In this document: piece after piece, positions 19,570-31,787 of the stretch
How positions within the stretch are numbered: position 1 is the stretch's first letter
How the letters are laid out: each line of letters begins with the position of its first letter
NCBI GenBank assembly: GCA_947095535.1
Contig: OX352772.1
Span: 98,390,934 to 98,454,933 of the forward strand
Source: Poecilobothrus nobilitatus
Lineage: Eukaryota; Arthropoda; Insecta; Diptera; Dolichopodidae
Direction: 5' to 3'
DNA length: 64,000 nucleotides
Position numbers and translations under genes: made by a program
Notes under the pieces: generated by a model
Seen by the model: the letters and a program-made list of their open reading frames with translations, nothing else
What the model was told of the DNA's origin: nothing
Databases searched by the model: none

Positions 19570-21864
19570 TGAAACAAATTTATTAAATTAAATTATAATA
19601 CGTCTAATTTTATTTTTTGATCTTTCAAAGATGATTAATTTTGATAAAGATCACTTGAGAAAGATTCTTGAGTAAAAAAAAACTATATTATAAAAAACTA
19701 TATTCTACAAAGTAATTTGCAAGAACATAAAAAATATTGGTTCTTTATTAAAATTTTCCTCACGATTTTATACATACATCCTTTACTTTAAATTACTTTA
19801 AAACTTGGATACAATAACAAAGTCAATATCTATATTTTATTTATCTCATAAAATAAGAACTGCGTTTTTGCGTTAATATTATGTTACAATAACCGGTTGG
19901 CCGTGAAATTTTTTTTATTAAAAAATAAAATAAATTCTTATTATTTACAATAATCTACGTTACTATACTATCATAACAACATCATTGCACTTACTTGTTC
20001 TACATTAACCACTTGACCTTCAAAATTACTAACAAGAAAAAAAGCTTTCAAACAAAAATTTTAATTATAAAAAAACAACACCTGATTTTTCCACATCTGT
20101 TCTTAAAAATCACGATTTCAATACAAAGTAGCTAACAATACAATTTGATAAAAACACGTGCGTAAATAAATTTTTTTATAATATATTTTCACACCAGTTT
20201 TTTCCTTTATATTGTATTTGTTCTTCAATAACCAGTTGACCTTTAAATTTACTACCAAGAAAAAAGCTTTCAAACTAATAATAATGCAAAAAAAAAAGTA
20301 CTAATAAAATCTTCTAAACTATTATTCAATTATTCGCAATAAACTACTTTTCTATATGCACACGCGCCAGTGACATTCTTTTAAAGTTCCATCACTTTTG
20401 TCGTAAGCAACATTCCTTAAAAGTTCAAACACCTTTGTTGTGAACTCATTTGCATAAAACTTAATGACATTAACATACACACGCGCCAATAACATTCCTT
20501 AAAAGGTCAAACACTTTTGTCGAGAGCTCATTTGCATAACTATTGCTAACTCTTTCTCGCATAGAATTCGCAGGCCCAAGCGCCATACATACTATTACTT
20601 AATTCACCTAAATACCCTAAAACTTAGTAGAGAGGTAGCTGTAGAAGTTTTTCTAACTGAAATATGTAGTAAACGGGAACATTATTTCACCTATAATTTT
20701 AAATAAAATTAACTTTAACACTAATTCTCGCCTCAGACCTGCTAACATGTTCTTAACTACACACCACAGAACTAACTACGGCACAAACAAACCAATACAC
20801 AGAATGTTAATAAATTTAAATCATTCATTGATCTCAACCAATCAAGAGAAAATTTAAAACGTAAAATTTTCAATCAACCATAAAATTTGTAATTTATTTT
20901 CTTTTCTTTTTCAATTCTTATGTTATTTCAACTATGTAATGTGTAATTGTAAATGTAATTAATTTTGTATATGTATGTAAGAAGTAAATTGTTAGTAACT
21001 TAATTTTAATCTTTTTTTTTTGTTATTATTATTATTCATTTATTTTTCTTTACCATATAAAATAAAATTACATTTTTTTTTTACATATAGCTTACACTAG
21101 TTTCTTATTTTTTTATTTGTTAACTGCGATGTAAACGAAGCATACTGTTTTGGTATGAAACATCACAAATTAGCTCCATAATTGAATAAAAAAGAAATCT
21201 TAAATCTTAAGAAATGTATTGAGAAAATGTTTGAGCTAAAGAAATAAATATTTTTTTTACATATGTACTTATTTGAACAGAAATTCCTTGATTTCGGTAT
21301 TTTTGTTTTTCAGAATTTTTTTTGTCGGGATCTTGTAGCATTCGCTAAGTGTCATGCACCCATTTATTTATTCTTACCAAATTTCCAACCTTATACTTAT
21401 TTTTTTTTTAAATTTAAGCTCCATATATATATTTCTAAGTATATTTTTTTCGTTGTTCTCTGTAATTTTTTCAGGAAGAAGTTTTGTTGGGCTATGTTTT
21501 GTTGAATTATATTATTTTATTAATGAATTTTTTTTCTTTATTTTAATAAACAATTTTAAAGTTTATATACAATTTTAGTTTTACTTTAATTCTAAGTTAG
21601 TAATTTAAAAAACAAAATGTATATATAATGTATAATGGTATATGACCGTAGCGTATTAGCTGTCTGGTCTTATTATTTAGTTATAAATATTGTTTGACAT
21701 TATTTCTAATTTATATCACAATTTCATTTCATATTTCTACAATATCTTGATTTCGATTAATTAATTAATAAAACTTTTGACTATCATTTCTTTACATAAT
21801 TTACAATTAATAATTTTTCCAAAAGTTGAAAATAGATGAGAACAAAGACGTAGTATAAAATTAG

Positions 21865-21875
<11 letters not shown>
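19570..21875. other. AT-rich region without recognisable genes
   Basis: About 2.3 kb of AT-rich sequence. Short T-rich ORFs near 21263-21578 are low complexity. Two diverged repeats are visible: a block with ACTAACAAGAAAAAAAGCTT at about 20025 recurs at about 20245, and a CGCGCCA / ACATTCCTTAAAAG / TTTGTCG block recurs at 20360-20540. No TIR or gene could be assigned. Confidence 0.5.
20365..20540. repeat. Diverged short repeats with ATTTGCAT
   Basis: Three related stretches share CACACGCGCCA, ACATTCCTTAAAAG and ACACTTTTGTCG-like words. Two of them end in CTCATTTGCATAA (about 20446-20458 and 20527-20539). Could be part of a transposon subterminal region. Confidence 0.55.
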
Positions 21876-21895
<20 letters not shown>

Positions 21896-21953
21896 TAGAA
21901 TTAAAAATTATCTTAACTAAATGCGTAAAAACAAAAAAAAAAAAGTAATGAAA

Positions 21954-22520
21954 CTACAACTGATTGTTTGCTATAATATATTGCACTATTTCTTTTTTAA
22001 ACACACATATTTCACTGATAGATTTTATTGCTAATGGCAACTCATTGAAAGTTTTTAAACAATTATAAAGATAATTTTGCTTTTGTTGTTCAGTTTTAAA
22101 AATTGATAAATAGAAGTTAGTTTTATTTCTCGTATTGTGATTATGAATATCGATCATACGGTTAAGAATGAAGTGGTGTTTTATTTTAAAAGCTGTGAGA
22201 AACAATTCTTTTTTACATATATTTGCAAAACTTAGATATCTGCAATTGTAAAGAGATGCTGAAGGAAAACTTGTTGGCAATCCGTGTATTGTTTTGATAG
22301 CCTTCTTATTCAAAATATCTAACTTCCTTAGAAGATATTGAGAAGAACCACTCCAAATTGGATTAAGATATGTTAAATTAGATAAAATATAAGAAGAGTA
22401 TATGACAAATAAAGTTTTATCTAATAGAAAATTTCGTAACCTTTTTAGGATAAAAACGCAAGGTGAAATTTTTCTAGATATGTAGTCAATATGGTCATTC
22501 CATTTTAGACTTTTATCCAA
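21954..22520 (-). pseudogene. LINE RT C-terminal (thumb/post-RT) segment
   Basis: 188 open codons that form the C-terminal end of a LINE ORF2. Motifs: LDKSLKWNDHIDYISRKIS, FVIYSSYILSNLTYLNPIW and LDILNKKAIKTIHGLP, the usual region behind the RT thumb in CR1/L2/Jockey-type LINEs. The frame continues upstream (NKFNYLGLI) to about 22570, so the ORF-track start is arbitrary. It ends at a natural-looking stop. The catalytic RT is not present because the copy is cut by LINE A2. Confidence 0.75.
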
Positions 22521-22596
22521 TATTAAACCTAGATAGTTAAACTTATTGACAACATCGATTGTCGAATTACTAAATGTGAAATTGGTGCTTTGAAAC

Positions 22597-22713
22597 TTTT
22601 TGTTATGGAATAATAATATTTTAGATTGTACAATAGGTAACCATAGGTATACAATAGGTATAGGTACTTTTTGTTATGGAATAATAATATTTTAGATTGT
22701 ACAATAGGTAACC
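22597..22713. repeat. Direct duplication of ~45 bp
   Basis: The stretch from TTTTTGTTATGGAATAATAA to CAATAGGTAACCA is present at about 22597-22642 and again at about 22669-22713, separated by ATAGGTATA-type repeats. It lies next to the LINE A2 insertion site. Confidence 0.8.
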
Positions 22714-22722
22714 ATTTATAAC

Positions 22723-23878
22723 TTTTTTTTTTTACGAGGGTTGTTGAAAAACTCGAAAGTCACCAAGAGGGACTGCACGTGGTTCCTAAGTGTAGTGTTG
22801 GACTTTAACAAACCAAACCCCTCCCCCCTTTTGAAACAAAACTTTAGGATGAAACCATTAATACAAATGTTCAGTTACGCTTTGTGGATAGGGATGTAGG
22901 AAGTATGATTAGGGAAATTTTAATTAGGAATTTTGGTATTATGAAAGATAGGTAGGAAAATTTGCAGGGATATTTTCAAGAAAGATGTTTATGTTCTTTT
23001 TAAACTTAAGTAAATCGTATACATATGAATTACCAACTTTAGAGAACACATGTGATGGTTTATGGTTCCACAAACGGGACGTGCGCATGACAAACGATTT
23101 TCCATAAGCTGTATTTCGTTATCTTGATAACTCTACATGGTAGGGATAAGCTTCTGTTGCAGTGCTTGTTCCTCTTTGGAAAACTTTGAGTAGAGAAACT
23201 AAATGTTTTATTTCTTTAGAACAGGTATTAATCCCTACGAGGTATCTATAAAAAAATGTCAGTGACCCTACTGTACGGCTATGGCTGAGTGGAGTGAGCA
23301 TTGATTTTACACTAGTGTTGATGATAAGACGAATAGCTCTCTCTTTTTGGACATTATCTAGATAACTAAGCCCTGTCCGAGGGCCTGCAGCCCAAATGTG
23401 TGCATTACACTTCATTTTCGGCTTAATGTACGATTCATAGATATTGAGAACATCAGATACAGAAAAGTAGGCTTTGCAAGGATAACCCAAACATTTAGCT
23501 GCATCTTTAGCTATACCAAAAATATGAGTTGACCAAGTCAATTTTTGGTTTCACTTAATACCCAGCATGTTTAAATCTGTTGAATGCTGCAATACTTCCT
23601 CCCTGAAGTAGTAGGATAGGAGTAGTAGACAAATTTTTCGCGAGATCAGACAGCATTGAGTTTTTTGTTGTTGAAATCAACTTTGTTGGCTTCACTCCAT
23701 TTTTGAATTTTTGTTAAATCATTATTTAGCTCACGAATAATGAAATTTTTTGCTGTTGTATTAATCTGGTGAATAATGTAACAGCGGCTATAAAACTCTT
23801 AGGAAATCACAAAGGTGATGTCGTCTGCAAAACTGTGGATAGGATTGGAAGTTAATGAAAGTAGGTCGTTGAAGAAAA
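22723..23878 (-). mobile_element. LINE A2, 5'-truncated
   Basis: A 1.15 kb minus-strand copy of family A. Its 3' poly(A) reads as a T-run at 22723-22733, followed by the conserved 3' UTR block. It extends 5' only to the RT motif C region (HSFADD-like at about 23840), so it is a typical 5'-truncated insertion. It interrupts LINE B sequence. Confidence 0.8.
23119..23860 (-). pseudogene. LINE A2 RT C-terminus
   Basis: The C-terminal third of the family A ORF. 140 open codons (23541-23119) hold WSTHIFGIAKDAAKCLGY, IKPKMKCNAHIWAAGP and MLTPLSHSRTVGSLTFFYRY. Upstream, in other frames, the SELNNDLTKIQKW-type linker and the FADD motif can be read. Truncated and frameshifted. Confidence 0.8.
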
Positions 23879-24329
23879 CAGATTAGACGAATTCAGAGTA
23901 GTCTCATTTCCGAAAGGGATTCTACATAAACGTGGTGGGAGGGCTGAGTAGAATCAATGATTCTGTAGGCGAAGTCGGGGATACTGCGTCATACCTGGGA
24001 ATTTCATAACATCAGTAAGCTCGACCATAATGATAAGACTGCAGGGGACATCCGAAACCAAGCCAATCCCTCCACTTGTAAGCTAAGGTATCCAGGCACC
24101 GTAACAAGAGCTGAATGGCCAGTAAGTTGTTAAAGATAACTGGTCGCGAACAGTCTCCTCCGAAGCTTCACCAAGGTCGGTTGCATTGTGTGCTTTATTC
24201 CGGTAAGGTGACAATGTCGGGATGGACCGTTTTTTTTTCGGACACACTTGTGGGTCCAAAAATGCATTTTTTTTCAGCCACACTTGTAGGACTAAAAACA
24301 AACAAAAAAAAATAGAGGAGGAAGTGGAG

Positions 24330-25488
24330 ATGGGGACCTCATCAGACGATTTATTTTTAACGTCTGGCCAAGACTGCGAGTGGCATTGCGAGTATCAGCC
24401 ACAGTACACTAATGCCAGGTTAATCTAAAACTGTTATCGTCAACAAAGGTGAGAACGGCAAGAAGAAAAATAAAAGTACAACCGGACTCTTTTCATTCTC
24501 AACAAGATAGCTGAGAATGAAAAAGACCGTACTCTTCAAGAGAAGAACGCTGTGGATAAAGTTAAGTACTAGTTTGTTGTAGATGAATATCTAAAGATGC
24601 AAGAGAGTAAGGACGGAAACAAAGGTATTCCTGGTACTACAACTGGCCACAAGCATAACAGATCTCAAGATGAGGTCAATAATGCAGCTTAGAGGACCAA
24701 TAGAAAATGAGGGCTTAGTGCATTGTCATTAGGAGGCGCTAAGTGTAAGAGGAACCCCAAGCAAATAAAACTATTTCTAACTAACTATTAGAAACTAACA
24801 AGTTGTTGCAATAGGCAATCTTACAAAGAACTTGCTATCAATCACCCAGATGTGCCACTGATTGATGTGATATCGAATAGTGGTAAGTCAATCACTAATA
24901 GATGGAGCGAGATAGCGGCTCATCTATATGGGATGGTAATGAAATGGTAATTTTACAGCACCCGGAATGGCTTCTCATATCGTTCGACTTGGCGTGTCTT
25001 GATCAGGTATCTTTGAATTTCCTCAGCAAATTCATCGCTGAGGTCAGCGATAAATGGGTGGGCTGAAGCTTAAACTTATCGCGGCTGAGGAAATTTCAAG
25101 GAAACCTAGGGCGCGTATTTGGTTACCAAACATGAGCGTGGACAATGGAAAGGTTCTTCAATGTCTTAAGCTTCAGAATCTGAAAATTCAGATGAAAAAC
25201 TGGATGATTATAAAGACTCAAGAGCCTAAAAAAACCTCCTTCCTGCTTATGTTAAATGAGGAGTACCTAGGGAAGCTCGAGAAGGCTGATTACAGGATGA
25301 GGTTCGGCATAAGGTATGCCAAACTAAAAATTTTCAGGGCTCCAGCCGACGAAGAGGATCCAGAGGAGGATCTAGCTTCTAAGCTGATAGAGGATCTCAC
25401 AATCAACAGAGATCCTCTTAAACAGAATCCGGCACCAGGTGATGAAGGTGCGATAAGGGGTAGTGATGCCAAAGATAGTACAGATTAA
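24330..25488 (+). pseudogene. LINE E ORF1 (first copy)
   Basis: ORF1 of the Loa-like LINE. The start lies near GTSSDDLFLTSGQD (24330). The middle is broken (LQEKNAVDKVKY, DEYLKMQESKDG in other frames), and an open C-terminal segment of 144 codons runs from 25054 to 25488. That segment holds the conserved RARIWLPNMSVDNGKVLQCL and LGKLEKADYRMRFGIRYAKL. It ends with an Asp/Glu-rich acidic tail (ADEEDPEEDLASK). Probable role: RNA binding in the retrotransposition particle. Homology to LINE D ORF1 is seen over the whole C-terminal part. Confidence 0.75.
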
Positions 25489-27595
25489 TCTCAGGCACTC
25501 GAGAAGGGCTGGGATAATCTGCTGGTTTTCCTCAGAGTGGAAAATATACACATCAGTCTCTTCCAAGAATCTTGGACTAAAGGTACTGAGATCAAGGCCC
25601 TACATCATAAAGATTACAATTTTTTTCACAAAAAGAGTAGAGGTAAACCTAGAACTTGTATTTTAATAAAAAAAAAACAATTCAATGCTTTTCTTCACCT
25701 CGATTTTAGCGCAACCGAATTGACTGTTAAGTTAGAAAAGCTAGATGGAGATAGTCTCTACATCTCCTCTGCATTTATGGCTCATGACGATCACTCACCA
25801 CAAGAGGAAGTTCGTAAACTTGTTAGAGCGACAAGGCAAGACAACCTATTAATCGGATGTGATGCCAATGCTAGGCATTCCTTATGGGGTGGTTCGGAGA
25901 ACAACGAACGAGGTGAGTCACTATTTGATTTTCTTATTAACACTAATCTTAAAGTATGTAATAGTGGTAACACACCCACTTTTATCTTCCCAAGTTCGGG
26001 CAGATAGAACGGGTGGGAAGAGGTAATATACATTAATTTAGCTACTAACAATAATATCATTGGAGTTGCTAACAGATCTGTGTCTAGTCAGAGCTCTTAT
26101 TCAGGTCACAAATATATAGCCTTTGTTGCGAATCTTCAGATGAATATTCCCAAATTCTACAGGAATTCTAAAGGAACTGACTGGCTGAAATTCTGCCGAA
26201 TTATACAGGCCAAACAAATTAATGTACCGAACATTAAAAAATTAAAACGATCGAAGAACTGGATACAATTGAAACTTTTGAAAAACTATGGATGTAGTCT
26301 TAAAATCTCGTGCGGAAAGAAAACCTATCCCCCTTGGTGGAGCGAAGACTTTGCCTGCCTTAAAAGTCTGACTAAGTCTTTTTCAACATTATGCTTTAAA
26401 TATAAATACTGCCAACCTTATAAAGATTGCCTAGAAGTATACAAGAAAGCCATCAAAGAAGGCAAGTGGCATACTTGGATGGAATTTTATCGATCTATCG
26501 AAACTACAAAGGATTCATCAAGAATCTGTAAGATTCTGTCCAAAGATAGATCCCGTCCGTCCTTAATCAAAAGAACGGATGGAAGCTGGCCTAATTCCCC
26601 AGCTGAATCTTTGGAATTGTTAGTTAACACCCATTTTCCCGTATGCAGTAATGATAATGGTAATGTAACGTCGCCTAATAGAGATCCTGTACTCCAAGGA
26701 ATCGCATTGGATGAAGTAAGTAAAATTATATATCAGGAAAAGGTTTCTAGGGCTATAGAAAGTTTTTCTTCATATAAATCGCCTGGCATGGATGGCATAA
26801 TTCTGATTATGTTGCAAAACTCGTTAATGCTGTCAACTTCCTGGCTCGTCGCCATTTTCAGTAGCAGTTTAAAATTTTATTATGTTCCCTGCAGTTGGAA
26901 GAGAGTCCGAGTAGTCTTTCTTCCAAAGGCAGGAACAAGGAACCATTAGGCAGCGAAAGATTTCAGCCTGCCCTGCTTTCTTTTAAAAACCATGGAGCGT
27001 ATTTTGGATTACCAGATTAAGCAACGCTTTGAGGGAACTCAAGTATCGAAATCCCAACATGCGTACTAAAAAGGTACGTCCACATAAACGGCTCTCCATG
27101 AAGTTGGCACAGCAGAGTTGAATATTCAATTAAGTATAATCAATATATCTTAGCCACTTTCTTACCGATTGGGACCGAGCAGTTTCTGAAGCGTTGGATT
27201 ATCTCCATACTTAGTTCCAGAATATTTCACGCGAAAGTGTGAAACAGTAGTGTTACTAATTGTCAACAGGGGTACACCACAGGGAGGTGTAATATAACCT
27301 TTGCTATGGCTAGTGGTTATAAACAAAATTCTAATAGCACTTAATGTGAAAGGAAAAAAAGTAGTGACGTATGCGGATGATGTGGTGATACTAGTATCAG
27401 TTATATCCGTGATTAGTGAGATCAAGAATAGAGCTCTACGCAAGGTTCACAACTTGGCCACAAGTTGTGGCTTTGGTGTCAACTCAGAGAAGACTGAAAT
27501 GGTACTCTGCACGACAAAATCCACTTTGTCCTACTTTTGTCCTACCTAAACCTAATAATTATACTCTAAAGCTGACTACCACCACTACCACCGCT
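24727..27595 (+). repeat. Tandem duplication unit 1 (2.87 kb)
   Basis: First of two direct tandem copies within LINE E, beginning at CATTAGGAGGCGCTAAGTGT. The copies are near-identical; visible differences include a 15-base stretch (about 25416) present only here and a 12-base stretch absent here but present at 29165. The junction is at ACCACCGCT/CATTAGG (27595/27596). Confidence 0.9.
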
Positions 27596-27600
27596 CATTA
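25470..27600 (+). pseudogene. LINE E ORF2 endonuclease and RT (first copy)
   Basis: First copy of the N-terminal two thirds of ORF2. Endonuclease: HISLFQESWTKGTEIK, LYISSAFMAHDDHSPQEEV and GCDANARHSLWGGSE. Linker: YPPWWSEDFACLKSL. RT: YKSPGMDGIILIML (motif 0/1), WKRVRVVFLPKAGTRN, then a stop-rich part with GGV (motif B remnant, stop inside) and VVTYADDVVILVS (motif C, about 27370), followed by RALRKVHNLATSCGFGVNSE. The frame between 26950 and 27300 is destroyed. It ends at the duplication junction and lacks RNase H. Confidence 0.8.
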
Positions 27601-27921
27601 GGAGGCGCTAAGTGTAAGAGGAACTCCAAGCAAAGAAAACTATTTCTAACTAAATTGAGAAACTAACAAGTTGTTGCAATAGGAAATTTTACAAAGAACT
27701 TGCTATCAATCACCTAGATGTGCCACTGATTGATGTGATATCGAATAGTGGTAAGCCAATCATTAATAGATGGAGCGAGATAGCGGCTCATCTATATGGG
27801 ATGGTAATGAAATGGTAATTTTACAGCACCCGGAATGGCCTGTCATATCGTTCGACTTGGCGTGTCTTGATGAGGTATCTTTGAATTTCCTCAGCAAATT
27901 CATCGCTGAGGTCAGCGATAA

Positions 27922-28341
27922 ATGGGTGGGCTGAAGCTTAAACTTATCGCGGCTGAGGAAATTTCAAGGAAACCTAGGGCGCGCATTTGGTTACCAAACA
28001 AGAGCGTGGACAATGGAAAGGTTCTTCAATGTCTTAAGCTTCAGAATCTGAAAATTCAGATGAAAAACTGGATGATTATAAAGGCTCAGGAACCTAAAAA
28101 AACCTCCTTCCTGCTCATGTTAAATGAGGAGTACCTAGGGAAACTCGAGAAGGCTGATTACAGGATGAGGTTCGGCATAAGGTATGCCAAACTAAAAATT
28201 TTCAGGGCTCCAGCCGACGAAGAGGATCCAGAGGAGGATCTAGCTTCTAAGCTGATAGAGGATCTCACAATCGACAGAGATCCAGCACCAGGTGATGAAG
28301 GTGCGATAAGGGGTAGTGATGCCAAAGATAGTACAGAGTAA
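27922..28341 (+). pseudogene. LINE E ORF1 C-terminus (second copy)
   Basis: 139 open codons duplicating 25054-25488. It differs by a few substitutions (MSVD to KSVD, TQEP to AQEP) and lacks 5 residues in the acidic tail. It has no ORF1 N-terminus of its own because the duplication starts in the middle of ORF1. Confidence 0.8.
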
Positions 28342-30454
28342 TCTCAGGCACTCCAGAAGGGCTCGGATAATCTGCTGCTTTTCCTCAGCATGGAAAATAT
28401 ACACATCAGCCTCTTCCAAGAATCTTGGACCAGAGGTACTGAGATCAAGGCCCTACATCATAAAGATTACAATTTTTTTCACAAAAAGAGTAGAGGTAAA
28501 CCTAGAACTTGTATTTTAATAAAAAAAAACAATTCAATGCTTTTCTTCACCTCGATTTTAGCGCACCCGAATTGACTGTTAAGTTAGAAAAGTTAGATGG
28601 AGATAGTCTCTACATCTCCTCTGCATTTATGGCTCATGACGATCACTCACCACAAGAGGAAGTTCGTAAACTTGTTAGAGCGACAAGGCACGACAACCTA
28701 TTAATCGGATGTGATGCCAATGTTAGGCATTCCTTATGGGGTAGGTCGGAGAACAACGAACGAGGTGAGTCACTATTTGATTTTCTTATTAACACTAACC
28801 TTAAAGTATGTAATAGTGGTAACACACCCACTTTTATCTTCCCAAGTTCGGGCAGATAGAACGGGTGGGAAGAGGTAATAGACATTAATTTAGCTAATAA
28901 CAATAATATCATTGGAGTTGCTAACAGATCTGTGTCTAGTCAGAACTCTTATTCAGGTCACAAATATATAGCCTTTGTTGCGAATCTTCAGATGAATATT
29001 CCCAAATTCTACAGGAATTCTAAAGGAACTGACTGGCTGAAATTCTGCCGAATTATACAGGCCAAACAAATTAATGTACCGAACATTAAAAAATTAAAAC
29101 GATCGAAGAACTGGATACAATTGAAACTTTTGAAAAACTATGGATGTAGTCTTAAAATCTCGTGTCCAATTAGTCGCGGAAAGAAAACCTATCCCCCTTG
29201 GTGGAGCGAAGACTTTGCCTGCCTTAAAAGTCTGACTAAGTCTTTTTCAACATTATGCTTTAAATATAAATACTGCCAACCTTATAAAGATTGCCTAGAA
29301 GTATACAAGAAAGCCATCAAAGAAGGCAAGTGGCATACTTGGATGGAATTTTATCGATCTATCGAAACTACAAAGGATTCATCAAGAATCTGTAAGATTC
29401 TGTCCAAAGATAGATCCCGTCCGTCCTTAATCAAAAGAACGGATGGAAGCTGGCCTAATTCCCCAGCTGAATCTTTGGAATTGTTAGTTAACACCCATTT
29501 TCCCGTATGCAGTAATGATAATGGTAATGTAACGTCGCCTAATAGAGATCCTGTACTCCAAGGAATCGCATTGGATGAAGTAAGTAAAATTATATATCAG
29601 GAAAAGGTTTCTTGGGCTATAGAAAGTTTTTCTTCATATAAATCGCCTGGCATGGATGGCATAATTCTGATTATGTTGCAAAACTCTAAAGTTAATGCTG
29701 TCAACTTCCTGGCTTGTCGCCATTTTCAGTAGCAGTTTAAAATTTTATTATGTTCCCTGCAGTTGGAAGAGAGTCCGAGTAGTCTTTCTTGCAAAGGCAG
29801 GAACAAGGAACCATTAGGCAGCGAAAGATTTCAGCCTGCCCTGCTGTCTTTTAAAAACCATGGAGCGTATTTTGGATTACCAGATTAAGCAACGCTTTGA
29901 GGGAACTCAAGTATCGAAATCCCAACATGCGTACTAAAAAGGTACGTCCACATAAACGGCTCTCCATGAAGTTGGCACAGCAGAGTTGAATATTCAATTA
30001 AGTATAATCAATATATCTTAGCCACTTTCTTACCGATTGGGACCGAGCAGTTTCTGAAGCGTTGGATTATCTCCATACTTGGTTCCAGAATATTTCACGC
30101 GAAAGTGTGAAACAGTAGTGTTACTAATTGTCAACAGGGGTACAAAACAGGGAGGTGTAATATAACCTTTGCTATGGCTAGTGGTTATAAACAAAATTCT
30201 AAGAGCTCTTAATGTGAAAGGAAAAATAGTATTGACGTATGCGGATGATGTGGTGATACTAGTATCAGTTATATCCGTGATTAGTGAGATCAAGAATAGA
30301 GCTCTACGCAAGGTTCACAACTTGGCCACAAGTTGTGGCTTTGGTGTCAACTCAGACAAGACTAAAATGGTACTCTGCACGACAAAATCCACTTTGTCCT
30401 ACTTTTGTCCTACCTAAACCTAATAATTATACTCTAAAGCTGACTACCACCGCT
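28330..30454 (+). pseudogene. LINE E ORF2 endonuclease and RT (second copy)
   Basis: Second copy of the endonuclease/RT region with the same motifs as the first: GCDANVRHSLWGRSE, YPPWWSEDFACLKSL, YKSPGMDGIILIML and YADDVVILVS (about 30238). Small frame-changing differences occur near 28575 (one A less) and 29690. Most disabling stops are shared with copy 1, so the element was already dead when the duplication occurred. It continues into the RNase H region. Confidence 0.8.
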
Positions 30455-31450
30455 AAGTATCTAGATGTTATTCTAAATACAATATAATATAACAAGTACA
30501 ATATAACAAAACTAAACAGAAGGCAAAGATCCGCATCAATGGGCATTACAAAGGCATTACGATCGTGTCCGACTGATGCTCTGAATACTATTTTATTTCT
30601 TTTACCCCCGGTTCTATACATTAAATATTTCGCAACGTGTACTGCTGTACGACTTAGAGAATCTAGGTGGTTAAACCATATGGCCACGGTAATATTCTGT
30701 AGATATTGCCAAGAGAGTTTATACCAACCCTGACCGACTACACTATTCACAAACTAAACTTCGGCTGCTCGAATCCTGAACGGAAATAACACACAAATGA
30801 GAACGGTCGCCATCTGTGTGGACAGTCAATCCGGGATTAAGGCCATTAACGTAAACATTACAACCTCAAAACTTGTTAGGCTGCGCCAAGAGGAACTTGT
30901 CCTAACTAGCGAAAGGTTAAACATAACCTTCTTGTGAATGCCTGGGTATAGCAATATTGAAGGAAATGAAAAAGCTGACGAACTAGCAAAGAAAGGAGTC
31001 ACTCAGAACACTAACTCTATTAAAAGAGTTAGATTTCCAATCAGAACCGTAAAGGAACGGATCCTCTTTCTTTATATAACGAAAGTGCAACATAGGGGAA
31101 GTAATCTGAGCAATTGCACCATACCTAGAACATTGTTGCACCATACACTCACAAACAACAAAAGGAGGTCAAGCGAGTTGATATCCAAACCTCACATAGA
31201 CATCCTCACACTAGTGGCAATCATCACAGATCACTGGCCAGTAGGCACGCATGCAGCCAAATTAGGAATCCACGAGTTGTAAAGAAGCAGCGAAAGTGAG
31301 AATCTGAAGCACTTCCTTTGCCGATGCCCGGCCTTAGGTAGAACCAAACTTCTCCCACTCGTTAGACTGCTCTACCACAACCTAAGCGAGCTCTCTAAAC
31401 ACAAAATCAAAGAACTGACTTCATATCTGAAGTGCTCGGGTTGGATATAA
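30455..31450 (+). pseudogene. LINE E RNase H and Cys-rich tail
   Basis: C-terminal part of ORF2, unique to the right end. RNase H: VDSQSGIKAI (catalytic Asp motif, about 30815), a stop after NITFL, then MPGYSNIEGNEKADELAKKG (30938-30997), where the His of the usual PGH is Tyr. The tail DHWPVGTHAAKLGI is followed by a stop and ENLKHFLCRCPAL (about 31300-31335). The region 30470-30780, upstream, contains the connection domain in broken frames. Same domain set as LINE D. Confidence 0.8.
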
Positions 31451-31563
31451 AATCGCAAACAACTAAAAACACAGGTCACGTGAGTGCAGTGGTACCAAAA
31501 TGACGCAATCTAGTGCTAATTGATACCTTTACGCTGCATTGTAAAGGTCACCACCCTACCTAC

Positions 31564-31730
31564 CTACCGAGGTCATTGATAAATATTAAGAAGAGAGTGG
31601 GGGGTAAAACTGATCCTTGAGAGACACCAGCATTTATTTTGTGAGATGAATATCCATCGACCAGTACAATAATCTAACGATTCGCAAAGAAATCTCCAAA
31701 CCATTTTCCAATCCAATCATTTTTTTTTTC
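31564..31730 (-). mobile_element. Small LINE A fragment
   Basis: About 165 bases of family A RT on the minus strand directly behind the E element's terminal repeat. It encodes the motif B region (VSQGSVLPPTLFLIFINDL) plus the preceding WIGKWFGDF segment, i.e. exactly the part missing in the array copies. Ends in a T-run at 31720-31732. Confidence 0.75.
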
Positions 31731-31787
31731 ACAAATTTCGCTGAAATTCCATCACAGCCGGTGGTAGCTGATGTTTTAGCTGATTTA
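31731..31787 (-). pseudogene. LINE B RT N-terminal snippet
   Basis: Minus-strand reading KTSATTGCDGISAKFVKK, an RT motif of the kind just upstream of the catalytic palm. It continues the LINE B ORF2 of the first array unit past the point where the other units switch into inverted sequence, so it keeps the original B arrangement. Confidence 0.6.

Larger units (their letters stand above)
21876..22722 (-). mobile_element. LINE B (CR1/L2-like) 3' part
   Basis: 3' part of a B-like LINE on the minus strand. It holds the post-RT region (ORF 22520-21954 and its upstream frame to about 22700) and a 3' UTR with long A/T homopolymers. LINE A2 is inserted at 22723, where the reading is cut. Assignment to family B is an inference from style and from association with A, since the B copies of the array do not include this part. 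Confidence 0.55.
27596..30454 (+). repeat. Tandem duplication unit 2 (2.86 kb)
   Basis: Second direct copy of the segment at 24727-27595. It runs on into the rest of the element at ACCACCGCTAAGTATCTAG (30446-30464), so it represents the original right flank; unit 1 keeps the original left flank. Confidence 0.9.
23879..31563 (+). mobile_element. LINE E (Loa/R1-like) with internal tandem duplication
   Basis: Loa-like LINE on the plus strand, related to LINE D. Order: 5' UTR (about 23879-24330), ORF1, ORF2 with endonuclease and RT, RNase H, Cys-rich tail, and a 3' end in TACCTACCTA (31554-31563). An internal 2.87 kb segment (end of ORF1 to the RT palm) is present twice in direct tandem, lengthening the element from about 4.8 to 7.7 kb. 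All ORFs have stops. The left edge is placed where LINE A2 homology ends and is approximate. Confidence 0.8.

Noticed and set aside
21263..21578. Phe-rich plus-strand ORFs
   Set aside because: T-rich low-complexity sequence without any domain or conserved start.
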